The notes: generated by a model not told the origin, from the sequence alone. A DNA stretch of 46,600 bases from Chara braunii (GCA_003427395.1 BFEA01000032.1:3802009-3848608); one strand, 5' to 3'; shown: positions 31,131 to 41,826, counted from the first letter of the stretch. Program-made: numbers and translations.

Positions 31131-32527
31131 GCAAAAAGCGCAGATCGAGGCACACGCCGATATACAGGAGAAATTAGATATTATCTCTAGAAACATTGAG
31201 CTTCTGGCTAAGGCCTGGGATGAGCAGTATTAGTTTTCGAGAGCCCAGGATATGACCTTACACTCCATACGCTTAGGCTTCAGGGATTTCGCACGCGAGA
31301 TGATGCGGCACGTGGGCACAAAAGTGCAGGCAAGGATAGAAAGCACTGAGAAGTTTTGCAAAGGCGCCATTGAGGGCGCAAAGCTGGCCCTACCGAAGGA
31401 GGAAGAGGCACACCCTTGTGGAGAGCCCGTTAAGATAAAGTTTCCTGAGTCCTGCGGCGGGAAGAAAGAAGAAAATTTTGATAATTGGGAGGCCAATGTA
31501 AATACATACATTTATTTACAACATATCGTGCTAGAGGAACAAGTCCTCATTGCCTTGCAGGCCCTCAAGGATGAGGACGCCAGCTGCGCTAGATCGCTCG
31601 CCCGCGCCGCACAGTGTGAGAACAATATGGTCGCTTATTCCAAGGTCAACCCTCCCTGAGTTCTTTCGGCTCCTTGAGGAGCGATTCACAGATCTCATGC
31701 GAGGCGCTAGGGCCTCTGACAAACTGCAGACTATCCACTCACACCAGTGGAGGAGTGCTAGAGCACTCAAAGGCGTAATGGAGGAGCTTGTAGCCGTCCC
31801 AGACCACGGGTTCACTGAGCCCCAGTTGGTCAATCTCTTCTATCGTGCCATGCCAGAGCCCCTACGGGTGCACTTCTTTGAGAAGAGTCGACAACCCACC
31901 ATCACATACAATGCGTTGAGTAGAGAGGTGGTGTTGTTCGAGGCGCACTCCATGCCAACTTCCACTTTCTGGCACAAGGACCTGGACAAAGGTAAAAAGT
32001 GGAAAGGTCGTACCATCTCAGGACAGGTAAAGGGAAAGGATCATTTGATCCTTACGTTAGATGAGGGTGGTACAAACGAGGTCTCGTATAGCCAGATCGA
32101 GTGGGGCCAAGAGGAGGAGGACAGTAGTGGGGGTCAGGGGAGGACCTACGCTGCTCTAGCGGCTGGAGGGAGGCCGCAAGGAAGAGGAGGAGGCCAGGGC
32201 CAAGGGGGCCGGGCCTCAGGTGTCCAAGGACAGGGCGCTCAGGGGGTTGGCGGTAGGGGATACCGCCAAGAGGGAGGCAGGGATCAAGATCCCCCGCGAA
32301 ATCGCTCACGATCTTATCGGTCACCTCCACATCGAGGTGGATGGCATCTAGGCTTGCCGCAAGGTAGGCCATGGGAAGATTTGGGCTTAGAGCAGTCAGT
32401 GTGGCAAAGGAGGATTGATCAGGATCAACGTATCTATTGCGGTGATCCTAGTCACATCATCAAATTTTGCCCGAAGTATAGAGAAGCCCGGTCTGTCGCA
32501 CAAGCAGCAAAAGGCAACTGTCGGTAG
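31131..32527 (+). pseudogene. Ty3-B gag capsid and nucleocapsid
   Basis: The first part (to 31659) has FRDFAREMMRHVGTKVQARI and ENFDNWEANVNTYIYLQHIV, the start of the capsid fold. After a frameshift around 31600 the second frame (to 32524) has LPEFFRLLEERFTDLMRGAR and VNLFYRAMPEPLRVHFFEKS. A Gly/Gln/Arg-rich RGG-like linker follows (PQGRGGGQGQGGRASGVQGQ). The zinc knuckle at the end reads YCGDPSHIIKFC: second Cys, His and last Cys are present, and the first Cys is lost. These are the RNA-packaging parts of the particle protein. Confidence 0.8.
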
Positions 32528-32691
32528 GGGTCGCAACTGCCCTTACCTCTAGGCCATGTGGAGAAGAGCGCGCACACCACAGAGGAACTCCCAAAACACA
32601 TGAGCCTACGGCAGAGGTTGCTGGCCAGTACCCAGACAACTGTCCAGAGACTGCTTGTGTAAGAGTCTCTCTAGGTACTTCCCTCACAGGC

Positions 32692-33066
32692 GTGGCTGAA
32701 GAATTGAAGGAGAGGATGCCTGCCTGGGTCAAGATGAAGAAGGATACCAAAGGACAACAAGTTTTAGTAGATGTAGAGATTTTTAGAGGTAGAGTAGGGG
32801 CCCTTATAGACAGTGGGGCCACCCGCAGCTATATTAGTAGGAAAGCGCTGCAGAAGTTAAAGCTAAACTTGAAAGTCCAAAAACTAGAAGACCCTATAGT
32901 CAGTATCCTCACAGACAATCGCACTATGCAAGTCGAGGATTACGTCGAGGGAGTCCAGGCGTATTTTCGCCTCGAGAAAGATGGGAAGGTGGAGAATGTT
33001 CTCCATTCCCTGACTTTTCTCGTAGAGGACAGTCTTCGTTTTGATATAGTCCTAGGAATGGACTAG
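32692..33066 (+). pseudogene. Ty3-B aspartic protease
   Basis: VEIFRGRVGALIDSGATRSY contains the intact retropepsin D-S-G-A-T active site (32809-32823). LTFLVEDSLRFDIVLGMD is the second conserved stretch. The frame then hits TAG exactly where the family has Trp (GMD-W), explained by a G-to-A change of TGG. The downstream frame still reads VEAAGATLHLREHECRL. Confidence 0.85.
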
Positions 33067-33253
33067 GTAGAGGCAGCAGGAGCCACACTCCATTTGAGAG
33101 AGCACGAGTGTAGGCTCCCTAGTCCTACAGGTGAAGTTAAGACTGCCCGCCTCTTTCACGTGTTAGGAGTAGATAACACATTGCTGCCTCAGTGCTCCCG
33201 CATTCGCGCGATTAGTAAAGGAGCAGTTAGAAGAGCAGGTTTTTGTAGCCTAC

Positions 33254-34067
33254 GTGAGGCCCGCCACTGAGCCTAAGGAAGAGACACCCATAGACCCTGC
33301 TATTGCCAAGCTGTTGGAAAAATATAAAGATTTAGTTAAGCCGCCTACAAGAGTAGTGTCGCGACCGATCCAGCATCGCATAGAGATAGAGCCTTGCAGT
33401 ACGCTCCTAAGGGAGCTATTTACAGAATGTGCCCAAGGGAGTTAGAGGAGCTACGTAAGCAGTTAGACGATGCTCCTTGAGAAGGGTTAGATTAGGCCCA
33501 GTTCGTCCCCATTTGGAGCATCTGTTCTCTTGTTCCCAAGAAAGAGGGAGAGCTCATAATGTGTATAGACTATAGAGGTCTTAATGCTATCACAGTGAGA
33601 ATGCAGAACCACTGCCCCGTATAGATGATCTGTTGGATCATGTGCAGGGCTGCAAGTATTTCTCGAAGATAGATTTAAAGTACGGCTATCATCAGATAGA
33701 GGTTTACCCTGATGATTAGTATAAGACAACATTCTGTACTAGATATGGGCACTATGAGTTTAGAGTTATGCCCTTTGGACTAACCAATGCGCCAACGACT
33801 TTCCAACGTTGTATGAACAATTTGTTTAGGCCGTGGTTAGATAGATTTGTTGTAGTATATCTCGATGATATTCTAGTGCTCAGTACGACCCTCCAGGAGC
33901 ATGAGGGTCATCTAAGGCAGGTCTTGGAAAAGCTTAGAGAAGCTAACTTCAAGATCAACTCAAAGAAGTGCGAATGGGCCAAGACACAAATGTTGTACTT
34001 GGGCCACGTCTTAGACGGAGACGACGTTAGATCTGAAGATAGTAAGATTGCAGCGATTAGAGACTGA
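33254..34067 (+). pseudogene. Ty3-B reverse transcriptase
   Basis: Fragments in three frames: IAKLLEKYKDLVKPPTRVVS (33300-33360), [48 protein letters not shown] and then TAG where the family has Gln. These are followed by the open frame 33768-34067 with MPFGLTNAPTTFQRCMNNLF, FVVVYLDDILVLSTTLQEHE (YLDD at 33858-33869) and MLYLGHVLDGDDVRSEDSKI. All RT motifs are present in order but the protein is broken by at least three frameshifts and two stops. Confidence 0.92.
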
Positions 34068-34620
34068 CCAACACCGCTCGTTCTTAGGCCTAGCCAATTA
34101 CTATAGGAAGCTCGCCAGGAACTTCTCCACCATCGTTGCACCCCTTCGCAGGTTGCTAAAGAAAGAGGCAATCTGGAAGTGGGACAATGACTGTACAGTT
34201 AAAGCGGGCCCTGATAGAATATCCAGTCCTTAAGGTAGCCGATCCGTCCCTGCCTTTCGTTGTTACCATTGACGCAAGTTTGTATGGCATAGGTGTTGTT
34301 TTACAGCAAGACGATGGCAATGGATATAGGCCCGTAGAGTTCATGTCTGCCAGGATGCCTTCAGAGAAGGTGGCGACACTCTCAGGCAAGCGTTAGATCA
34401 CTGGAAGCACTACTTGCTTGGGAGGCACTTCAAAGTCTATTCAGACCACGAGACTCTACGGTGGTTGAAGACGCAGGCCAAGATGACACCTAAGCTTACT
34501 AGGTGGGCCACTGAGTCAGATCAGTATGACTTTGAACTTAAGCCAGTTAAAGGGAAGTACAATGTAGTAGCGGACGCTCTGAGTAGGAGAGCTGATTACT
34601 TTGGGGCAATAGTTCACTAT
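34068..34620 (+). pseudogene. Ty3-B RT connection and RNase H
   Basis: RSFLGLANYYRKLARNFSTI (from about 34078) is the end of RT. The RNase H frame has FVVTIDASLYGIGVVLQQDD, MSARMPSEKVAT, then after a small loss HFKVYSDHETLRWLKTQAKM and KPVKGKYNVVADALSRRADY. Catalytic Asp residues in TIDAS, SDHET and VADAL are visible. The segment with the catalytic Glu (the Y-x-x-E-L-Y stretch) is missing around 34385-34395, so a short deletion removed an active-site residue. Confidence 0.85.
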
Positions 34621-36041
34621 CTGGATATAGGGAGAGACCTGCAGCAGAAAGTTAGAGAGGCATATGCACATGACCCTATCTATAGTGACCTCCTCAAGAG
34701 AGTTAGGGAGGCCCCAGAGTCCGAACCCAACTACCGCACTACTGATGGCTTATTATTCGAGAAGACTAATGTAGTTGACTGCCTGTGGTTTCCAACAGTG
34801 AAGAGATCCGTAGTTTGATTTTAGGGGAATGCCATGATACAACGGGACACTGTGGTTGGCAAAAGACACTAGGCAACCTCATGCACGCGTACATCTGGCC
34901 TGGTATGAAGGCCGACTGCATAGAGTATGTCCGCAGTTGTACAGTCTGTCAGCGAAACAAGACTACTACGCGAGCCCCTCTTGGTCTTCTCATACCCTTG
35001 CCTATTCCTGACAGACCCGAAGATTCTGTGTCCATCGACTTTATGGATACTCAGGTGAAGAGTACGCATGGCAAAAGTCAAGTCATGGTCATCGTAGATA
35101 GATTTAGCAAGTATGCAGTTTTTGTTCCTTTGCCTGCAGAGGCACGCACAGACTTAGTAGTCCAAAAGTTTTTTGACCATTGGGTCAGTGAGCATGGTAT
35201 ACCGCTGTTGATAGTTAGTGACGGGATACCAGATTTAGTAGTCAGAATTGGCAGGAGCTGATGAAAGTTTATGGCTCAAAGTTGCTGATGTCAGCTGGTC
35301 GTCATCCTGAGACTAACGGCCAGACTGAACAGATGAACAAGCTCCTGCAGCAAGTTCTTAGAATGTACATTAGGCCCGATCAAATCAACTGGGATGAGAT
35401 GCTACCAAAGGTAGCCAGTGCCTACAATAATAGTGTGCACTTATCTATGTGTCACACTCCCAACGAATTGCACAAGTCCTTCAAACCGAGCAGACCGTTC
35501 GAGGGATTTAATCGGGATCAGATTCAGAGGCTACCGCCCGATATACGAGAGTTTGCGATACAGCACGAGAAAGAGATAGCCACTGTTATGGACAACCTCA
35601 GGAAAGCCCAACACAGAATGATAGAGCAAGCTAACAAGCATCGTTGCCCCTCACAGTTTCAAGTAGGCGACTTAGTCTGGGTCAAGTCAAAAGAGTTTGC
35701 CCCTGAGGAGAACATCTCACAGAAGTTTTACCTGCGTATAAAGGACCGTGGCCACTCCAAGAAGTCAAGGGCGAAGAGATGGACCGTCCTATACTATTGA
35801 GATTCCAGCACACCTCCACACCTACCTAGTGTTCCATGTGTCAAAGTTGTTGCCTTGTGTTACAAGTCAACAGTTTCCATCACGCAGATCTATGATTCCT
35901 CCAGATATGGATGGAAGATATGACATTGAAGGGATAGTAGGAGAGGATGTCTTCAGGACAGGGGGTAGAGGTCATCCCCAGAAGCAATACAAAGTCAGAT
36001 TTGCCTATCAAGAGCCAGAAGACGACCGCTGGTTCACGTGA
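34620..36041 (+). pseudogene. Ty3-B integrase and chromodomain
   Basis: Zinc-binding domain at 34828-34990 (GECHDTTGHCGWQKTLGNLM, CTVCQRNKTTTRAP), then SVSIDFMDTQVKSTHGKSQV with the first catalytic Asp. The second Asp region (LLIVSDGIPD) has lost the usual R-D-x-x-F continuation. HPETNGQTEQMNKLLQQVLR holds the Glu. Next come QFQVGDLVWVKSKEF and, after a frameshift near 35760, GPSYTIEIPAHLHTYLVFHV, SKLLPCVTSQQFPSRRSMIP and the chromodomain (YDIEGIVGEDVFRTGG, YKVRFAYQEPEDDRWFT). The order and sequence match Ty3-A, so the two are related chromovirus families. Confidence 0.9.
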
Positions 36042-36392
36042 ACATAACTTCTAGAGACAACTCCCGATATAGTCCGAGCCTACGAAAGAGATAAGAAGGG
36101 TAAAGGTCCTGCCTTAGACTGAAGTATTCTCGAAGGACCTCAAATTTAGGCCAGCGGGAGTGAAACGGTTTTCACCTTTCTGAAGTCACAGATGCGGGCC
36201 CTAGAGTTCGATCCCCAGACCTCACTTTGCCCATGTACAGTATCGAGTTGACACCCGAGTGTTTGAACCGGTGACCTGTGTTTTGGTAGTTGTTTGTCGC
36301 CTGTCATAGATCTGTGTGGTGGTAGGGGTTCGATATGTAGTTTTGTCGATTAGGAGTCACAACTTTGTAGAGGTTGTAGCTGTATGTATTCT

Positions 36393-36454
36393 AAAAGGTC
36401 AAGGTCGTAGCTGCTACAGTCCTGAAAGGTCAAGGTCGTAGCTGCTACAGTACC
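36393..36454. repeat. 31-bp tandem repeat in the candidate LTR
   Basis: AAAGGTCAAGGTCGTAGCTG and the following CTACAGT occur at 36393 and 36424; a partial third copy (GAAAGGCCAAG) follows. Each contains GTAGCTGCTAC, an 11-base palindrome. Short repeated motifs of this kind in a U3 region often act as enhancer sites; here that is inference. Confidence 0.8.
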
Positions 36455-36710
36455 CGAAAGGCCAAGTCCGAAGACTTCCGGAAGGTCCGGAAGTGGCCTT
36501 TCCAAGTGTCTCACCTTTAGTCAAAGGCAAGTGAGCAAGTGGTGAGCCCAACTGCGTTACGTCAGCAGTGCGACTGCATCGAGTTGGCAGTGCAAACCCA
36601 TGCAGTCAGCGGTACCGGTCCCAGTCAGTCAGAGTCCAATCAAACAAGTACCGTGTGGGACTGTGTGCACCAAGGGCCTGGGAAAGGGGCAGACCAACGA
36701 GTTACAAAAG

Positions 36711-36717
36711 TATAAAT
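36711..36717 (+). promoter_or_regulatory. TATA box of the candidate Ty3-B LTR
   Basis: TATAAAT lies in GC-balanced sequence downstream of the 31-bp repeats. An LTR promoter would start transcription some 30 bases further on, near 36745. Assigned by position and sequence only. Confidence 0.35.
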
Positions 36718-37100
36718 CAAGAGGCAGCGCCCAGCCATTCAGTCATTCGCTGTGTAAGCCATGCGGAAGCGCTGCTACAGCATCTTGTGCAAAGGTGGTC
36801 TGCAGGTTCACCGAAGACGAAGTGGGCTGAAGAGAGACAGCGTAGTCATAGTTAGTAGACGTAGAGCGGCCATAGCCGCTGTAGGGTTAGAGGTTAGTGA
36901 GCGTGTACGAGTGAGTGCGCGTGGGTGTATTCAGGGTGATCCAGAGTTGAGTGCGGGTGAACGGTGGTGTTGAACACAGTGACGACAGTTGTGATGTACA
37001 GGCGCTGATGCGCCAAAGTCTGTTGAAGGGAGTGTACATATGAGTTGTGTTCTTGGTTGCCATATCTCTGAGCTTGGTGTGGGTGATGTGCGCCAGTGTG

Positions 37101-37529
37101 AATCGCCATCTGTTTGCATGTATGTGAAGTGGAAGTGAAAGCGAGTCTGATTGCATTTGGAAATATCTGGACCATAAAAAAAAAAATACACATCTGGACC
37201 TCTGGTTATGCATGGTTCCGGATGGTTCGGACCAGTAAGCAGGTCCGGAAATGTCCGGACCATTAAAAAAAAACAATTTAAAAAACAAAATCTGAAAAAA
37301 AAAAAATGTTATGCAAAATGACAATGCGAACCAGTTTTGCCTCAAAGTCATGTTCGAATTCCTAACCAAACTTGAGTTAAAAGTCAAAAACTACAAAAAA
37401 ACTTAAAAAAAGACTTTAAAAAGTAACGAAATATTAATAATTCATTACTTGGGTATTAGTTATAAATTATTATAGAGATAGAGTCTGATAGATCATGTCA
37501 GAACCCCCCAAGAAAACAAAAACGGGCCC
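37101..37529. other. No gene; A-rich sequence with GGTCCGGA-type words
   Basis: Contains several A-runs and repeated TCCGGA/TCTGGACC words (37165-37262), the same vocabulary as the adjacent 160-bp repeat. No coding signal. Confidence 0.5.
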
Positions 37530-37997
37530 GTAAAACCCCCAAAAACAGTTTTGGGGGCTTGGCTCCTCCGTGGGGATGGTCCTATACCGTTTTTTTTTTG
37601 TTTTTTTTTTTTTTGGCAGATTTGGACCTTTCGGACCAGATGTCTGGAGTCTGGACTGAATTCACACCTTCTGGACGGACGTCCGGATCGTAAAACCCCC
37701 AAAAACAGTTTTGGGGGCTTGGCTCCTCACTGGGGAAGGTCCTATACCGTTTTTTTTTTTTTGTTTTTTTTTTTGGCAGATTTGGACCTTTCGGACCAGA
37801 TGTCTGGAGTCTGGACTGAATTCACACCTTCTGGAAGGACGTCCGGATCGTAGCCGCTTGGCTCCTCAGTGGGGAGGGTCCTGTACCCTTTTTTTTTGTT
37901 CTTTTTTTTGTTTGGGCAGATCCGGACCTTCCGGACCAGATGTCTGGAGTTCGGACTGAATCCAGACCTTCTGGACGGCAGTCCGAGCGTTCGGATC
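37530..37997. repeat. 160-bp tandem repeat, three units
   Basis: Units start at 37530, 37690 and 37850 (160, 160 and 148 bp). Each has GGCTTGGCTCCTC, GGTCCTRTACC, T-runs, GGCAGATYTGGACC, CCAGATGTCTGGAGT and GGACGTCCGGATCGTA. Units 1 and 2 start with CCCCCAAAA-ACAG-TTTTGGGGG, a 9-bp hairpin with a 4-base loop; unit 3 lost it. GGACGTCC is a palindrome at the unit border. A further piece of the same repeat follows the adapter at 46567-46600. Confidence 0.92.
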
Positions 37998-38109
37998 GTA
38001 GCCATGCTAATTTCAGTTTCGGACCCGTTACCTAGGGCCTGAAACTGGGGGACCCCATGCACTTGTGGTTGGCGGATGACCCACCTCACAACCAGAGAAC
38101 ACAATTGTC

Positions 38110-39210
38110 CAACTCGAATGGCCAGCCGGCACCGAGGCCCTGAGATATCTAGGTATTCTCATAAAGAAAGACGGTACATGGCCCGAAATGGGCCAGAGCT
38201 TGATAACGAAGGCGATCACGAGAATCTCTCCATGCAGGAAGGTGTTTGCCTTACTCATTGGGAAGGCGTTTGTCTTACTCATTGGGAAGGCAGTTTGCCT
38301 TACTCATTGAGCGGGCGATTACGATCAATTCTGCGGTCTTGTCCACCGTTTGGTACTTGGCCTCCATTTGGTCTCCTCCCCCGAAGAGGCCCTCAAAGAT
38401 CTGAATAAAGAAGTCTGATGCTTCCTATGGACTGCTGACCTCATCAAAGAATTGTGCAACAGTAAAGCGGCCTTGCATTATATCGTAAGGAGGCCTGAGG
38501 AGGGGAGTGTGGGCCTACTTTTCCCCAAACAAGAGGCGATTACACTTCAACTAAAATGGATAATCAAGATCCTACTCCTGGCCTCTTAACACTTCGACAA
38601 GGATGGCGTTGGACAATATTCGTAAACTAGCTCCTCCAAAGACACCACGGAACATGGAAGCGACTTTCTAGATAATGGCAAAGGAGTGGACGATCAAAAC
38701 AGATCCCCAAAGACCCTCTGGGAGGGCTTCTTTTAACTCCCCCCCAATGCCATTGACGCTAAACCCAACCCCAAAATCTTATTCGGCACCCATCCTTTCG
38801 GCGTGGAGGTCCCTATGCCTCACAAAAGGTTCATTCCCCACGCACCAAAGAAGAAGTTCTTAGACAAGTCTTGTTCTGCAATCAATGGCTAACCAACGAG
38901 GAGGGTCCCCCCTAGACACTCGTTGCAAGGAACAACAAATGGCTCACGCGGGTGGAAAGGGGAGTCTGGGAAATAGAACGTCTTTGAGATGGGAGAAGGA
39001 AAACGTGGAAATCCATGAGAAACCTAAGAAAAATCCTCAAAGTGTGTCTTTTATTACCCACTAGCCTAAACTTAAATCTTACAAAGCATTCCGGTGGCAT
39101 GAAGGAGGATTTCAGATGGAAGTCGGGCAACTTCGGGATATCTATCCGAGAACAATCACCCACCCAAACATACCAATTCATCAAAAGAGAGGGAAGATAT
39201 GGCTTTCTCG
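38110..39210 (+). pseudogene. LINE ORF2 fragment (RT thumb and post-RT), third LINE type
   Basis: The plus strand reads RYLGILIKKDGTWPEMGQSL, then after a small repeat TVWYLASIW in the next frame. Next come EEALKDLNKEV, RRPEEGSVGLLFPKQEAITL and QLKWIIKI. These correspond residue for residue in layout to the LINE-D stretch MWYKAAIWTIP...LGIIDPRQETKAL...IKWVVKL at 28800-29040, but with lower identity. At 39100-39190 DFRWKSGNFGISIREQSPTQ matches SWKPGEWGVLIQETTPQ of LINE-D. Several stops and frameshifts; both ends truncated. The right end meets minus-strand Ty3-C. Confidence 0.7.
38237..38309. repeat. 24-bp triplication inside the LINE fragment
   Basis: GGAAGGYGTTTGYCTTACTC plus ATTG occurs three times (24, 24, 25 bases) in the RT-derived sequence. 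The third copy has an extra A, which shifts the frame. Confidence 0.9.
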
Positions 39211-39249
39211 CAAAATCATGTCGTACCCAATCTCTTAGAGCAGATGCCA

Positions 39250-39810
39250 GGAGTGGACGAAGAAGTTGGGTAACAGTCTGGTTGATTTCCTTAGCCAAAC
39301 CAGTGGCTTCGAGATGTTGACCAGATGCCATCTTCAATTTGATGTCATAGATTTGAGAGGTAAAGTCCTTCCTGTCTGCACTAATGAACATGGTGTCACG
39401 ATTATTGACAAGAGTTTTCGGGGGGCCATAGTGCAAAATGTACTTCTGATGGAACTCATTAATCATAAGATCATTCGGTGCATGATGTGGCAAAGGAATC
39501 AGATTCATAAATTTGGAAAATTGATCGACAATCTCCATGACTTACGGATGTCCTCCCTCACTTATCTTTCCCACGTCCGTGAAATCGATAGAGACAAACT
39601 CTCCGGGTCCATTAGGAATGGGGAGGGGTTTCAACAGGCCATAAGGCTTGTGCCTATGGACCTTCATCTAGTCGTGGACTTGACATTCAACCACAACCTT
39701 TTGAGCAGATCCTTCTATTATCGACCAATCAAATTGTTGCAGAAGACTTCCATAAGTCTTCTCAAAGCCGAAGTGCCCACTCCGACTATGTGCCAAATCT
39801 AAAAAGTGAG
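39250..39810 (-). pseudogene. Ty3-C integrase core fragment
   Basis: The minus strand reads VDQFSKFMNLIPLPHHAPND (integrase core after the first Asp), the NNRDTMF segment (second-Asp region, with N-N-R-D where S-D-R-D is usual) and SGQHLEATGLAKEINQTVTQ (counterpart of HPETNGQTERVNQT; the catalytic Glu is altered to A-K-E). The homology stops near 39250 at the border with the LINE fragment. Upstream, at 39550-39800, a broken frame still shows the zinc-binding part (CHSRSGHFGFEKTYGSLLQQ-like wording). Same family as the RT at 26347-27253. Confidence 0.75.
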
Positions 39811-39811
39811 T

Positions 39812-40660
39812 TCAGAAAGGCTCATGGGTGGGTACACGCAATTGGTCAAACTTCCCGTAGTGTCGGATTAGGAGACCCTCACACTTATGAAAATCAGGCT
39901 GACTACTAGGGTCAGCCTGCTGAAGGATGGGACTGAGGTCCGGATCCTTGGCAATGTGGTCTACCAAATCGTCCTTCAATTTCCTGAGGAGGTCGTAGGA
40001 GCTCACCAGGCAAGTCAAAAACTCAGGATGACGAGACAAAGCATCAGAGACACGATTATAACAACCTTTCTTGCATTTTAGTTTGAAGTTTAATACATCA
40101 ATCTCATGCAGCCAGCTGGCTAGCGTAGTAGAGAGATTAGTTTGTGATTCATCCACTACAAGGTCTGATGATATGAGTAGACCTTGAAGGGACAACCCAA
40201 GAGGTAGTGCTTCCAATGCTCGAGTGCCTCTCGCAAGGCCTAGAGCTCACGCATGTACATGGAGGTAGCTACCTTTGTTGTAATATTTGAGCGGACAGAG
40301 GCAATTGCCATCGTCTTGTTGCAGCGTTGCGCCAATCCCATACTGACTCGCATCCATAGGAACTACGAATGTGAGGTTGGGATCTGCAATGCGGAGCACA
40401 TGATGACTCACCAAAGCCTCTTTCAAAGCTTGAAACGCAGTTTCACACTTCTCACACCATGTAAGGGACACTCTTGTTTGTCAGTCTCGATAGCGGGCCT
40501 CTCGCAAGGCCTAGGGCTCACTCATGTACATGGAGGTAGCTACCTTGTGGCTTGGCATACGTTTGCTGTAATATTTGAGCGGACGCAGGCGATTGCCATC
40601 ATCTTGTTGCAGCACTGCGCCAATCCCATACTGACTTGCATCCATATTCCTGTTGTCTGG
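39812..40660 (-). pseudogene. Ty3-C RT connection and RNase H, with an internal duplication
   Basis: The connection reads WCEKCETAFQALKEALVSHH (about 40460-40400), followed by FVVPMDASQYGIGATLQQDD, then STTLASWLHEIDVLNFKLKC and RVSDALSRHPEFLTCLVSSY (RNase H C-terminal part and the tether to integrase). The RNase H start (DASQYGIGAVLQQDDGNRLR and PLKYYSKRMPSHKVATSMYM) is present a second time at 40497-40650. So a ~140-bp piece is repeated 271 bases apart on either side of the connection. The order RNase H piece, connection, RNase H is not functional. Confidence 0.85.
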
Positions 40661-40829
40661 TCCAAGTTGCCCTCGATATTGGTAGGGTGATGGTCCTAAG
40701 TGCTGGTCACACTGAGGTAGGATAGTAGGGACAAGGGGTGCGCTAGGAGTATTGACTGGGGATGGGTAGGGTAGGTTGCCTATCCTATCAGGACAACCAT
40801 TGGCTGCCGCTACCAGCAATCACCGCGGG
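40661..40829. other. Unassigned junction between Ty3-C and the LINE
   Basis: A minus-strand frame here is Pro-rich (NLPYPSPVNTPSAPLVPTIL) and may be Ty3-C gag linker sequence, but this cannot be shown from the window. Confidence 0.3.
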
Positions 40830-41826
40830 TCTGGTCCTTGGCCTGTATAACACCCTCGGCTTTGAAAAAACACCATTTCCATTTGTCTTGTCCCTCCAAG
40901 AACATACCTTTCGAGTTCTGCCAGCCGTTTTGAACTCCTTCTCAGAAGGATTTGCATAGGAGCAAGGAGTTGTTTAGCTTGTGGAAGCTACATCCTTTGG
41001 TGATATATCGATCAAAGCTGAAGATTAGCTCGGATGGTTTGTGGTCCAAACCTGCATAGGATGCCAGTGTGAAGATGTCGGTCTCTTAAATGGTTCCCAT
41101 TAGACTCTCAGAGGTGAGGAAGTAATTGATCTGGGAGAAGGAGAAGGCTATGTTGTGCATGGTTCTTCTTTACTAGCGAGAAGGCTTTCCTACTGGGGTG
41201 TAGGATCCGAAATGGGTCCATCAGACTGTGGGCCATCATAAGTTTGAGCACAGGTACTGCTTCTTGGGTGGCTTGGGATGCTGCTGCCCTAGATATTCTG
41301 TCATTATTTGGGTCAAGGGTGGTGTTCTTGTCCCTTGCTATGATGCATAAATTGAGTGGTGGTACGAGCTATTCAATAATTTGTATAAATTCTGCTCTTT
41401 CTGTTCGGTTATTGGGTGTGTAAATGTTGATGATTCTAAATTCTTCTTCTTTCCATTTCATATCCGCATCCTTTCCTAACACTAGTCCTGTCGTGTATAG
41501 TCTTGAGGAATTAGGGATCAGGATCGTTGTGTCTTTTGTGCTAGAGATGTTGTCTGAGGCCCATACTTCATCCTTTACTCCACCTAGCCTTCTTGTGAAA
41601 AAATTCCTTATTTTTGTATGTTCCTCTGATTTAGTTAGATGTGTCTCCTGTAGGAGTATGATATCTGCTGGTTCATTTGACCAGTCTTGAGACTTTTGAT
41701 TATGTCATTTAATTTTTCCTCTTTGGTGACAATATTGCCCAGCCCATTCACATTCCAACTACGAATTATAATACCTTGTGTTTTCCAATTCACGTGCACA
41801 TTCCTTTTAATGGCTCCCTTCCTCAA
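40830..41826 (-). pseudogene. LINE ORF2 apurinic endonuclease domain
   Basis: In order on the minus strand: IIIRSWNVNGLGN (strand 1, metal-binding Asn), after a frameshift ADIILLQETHLTKSEE (catalytic Glu in QETH), EEEFRIINIYTPNNRTERAE, LCIIARDKNTTLDP (counterpart of GDFN; Gly and Phe replaced, Asp and Asn kept), LMMAHSLMDPFRILHP, then in another frame SFSQINYFLTSESL and LDHKPSELIFSFD (counterpart of SDHxPV; Ser lost). This is the full EEP-type endonuclease of plant LINEs, which nicks the target DNA. One TAG follows IIE. The RT domain is absent; the element is cut at about 40830. Confidence 0.88.

Larger units (their letters stand above)
36161..37100 (+). mobile_element. Candidate Ty3-B 3' LTR
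   Basis: The non-coding stretch after the chromodomain starts with TGAAACGG behind a purine-rich CCAGCGGGAG, a plausible PPT/LTR border. It holds a 31-bp tandem repeat and a TATAAAT (36711-36717) in a promoter-like setting. The right end is uncertain, because no second LTR of this family is in the window for comparison. The given end is an estimate. Confidence 0.4.

Noticed and set aside
37530-37997. CRISPR-like array
   Set aside because: Only three 160-bp units in direct contact, with no short repeats separated by unique spacers, in a eukaryotic context.
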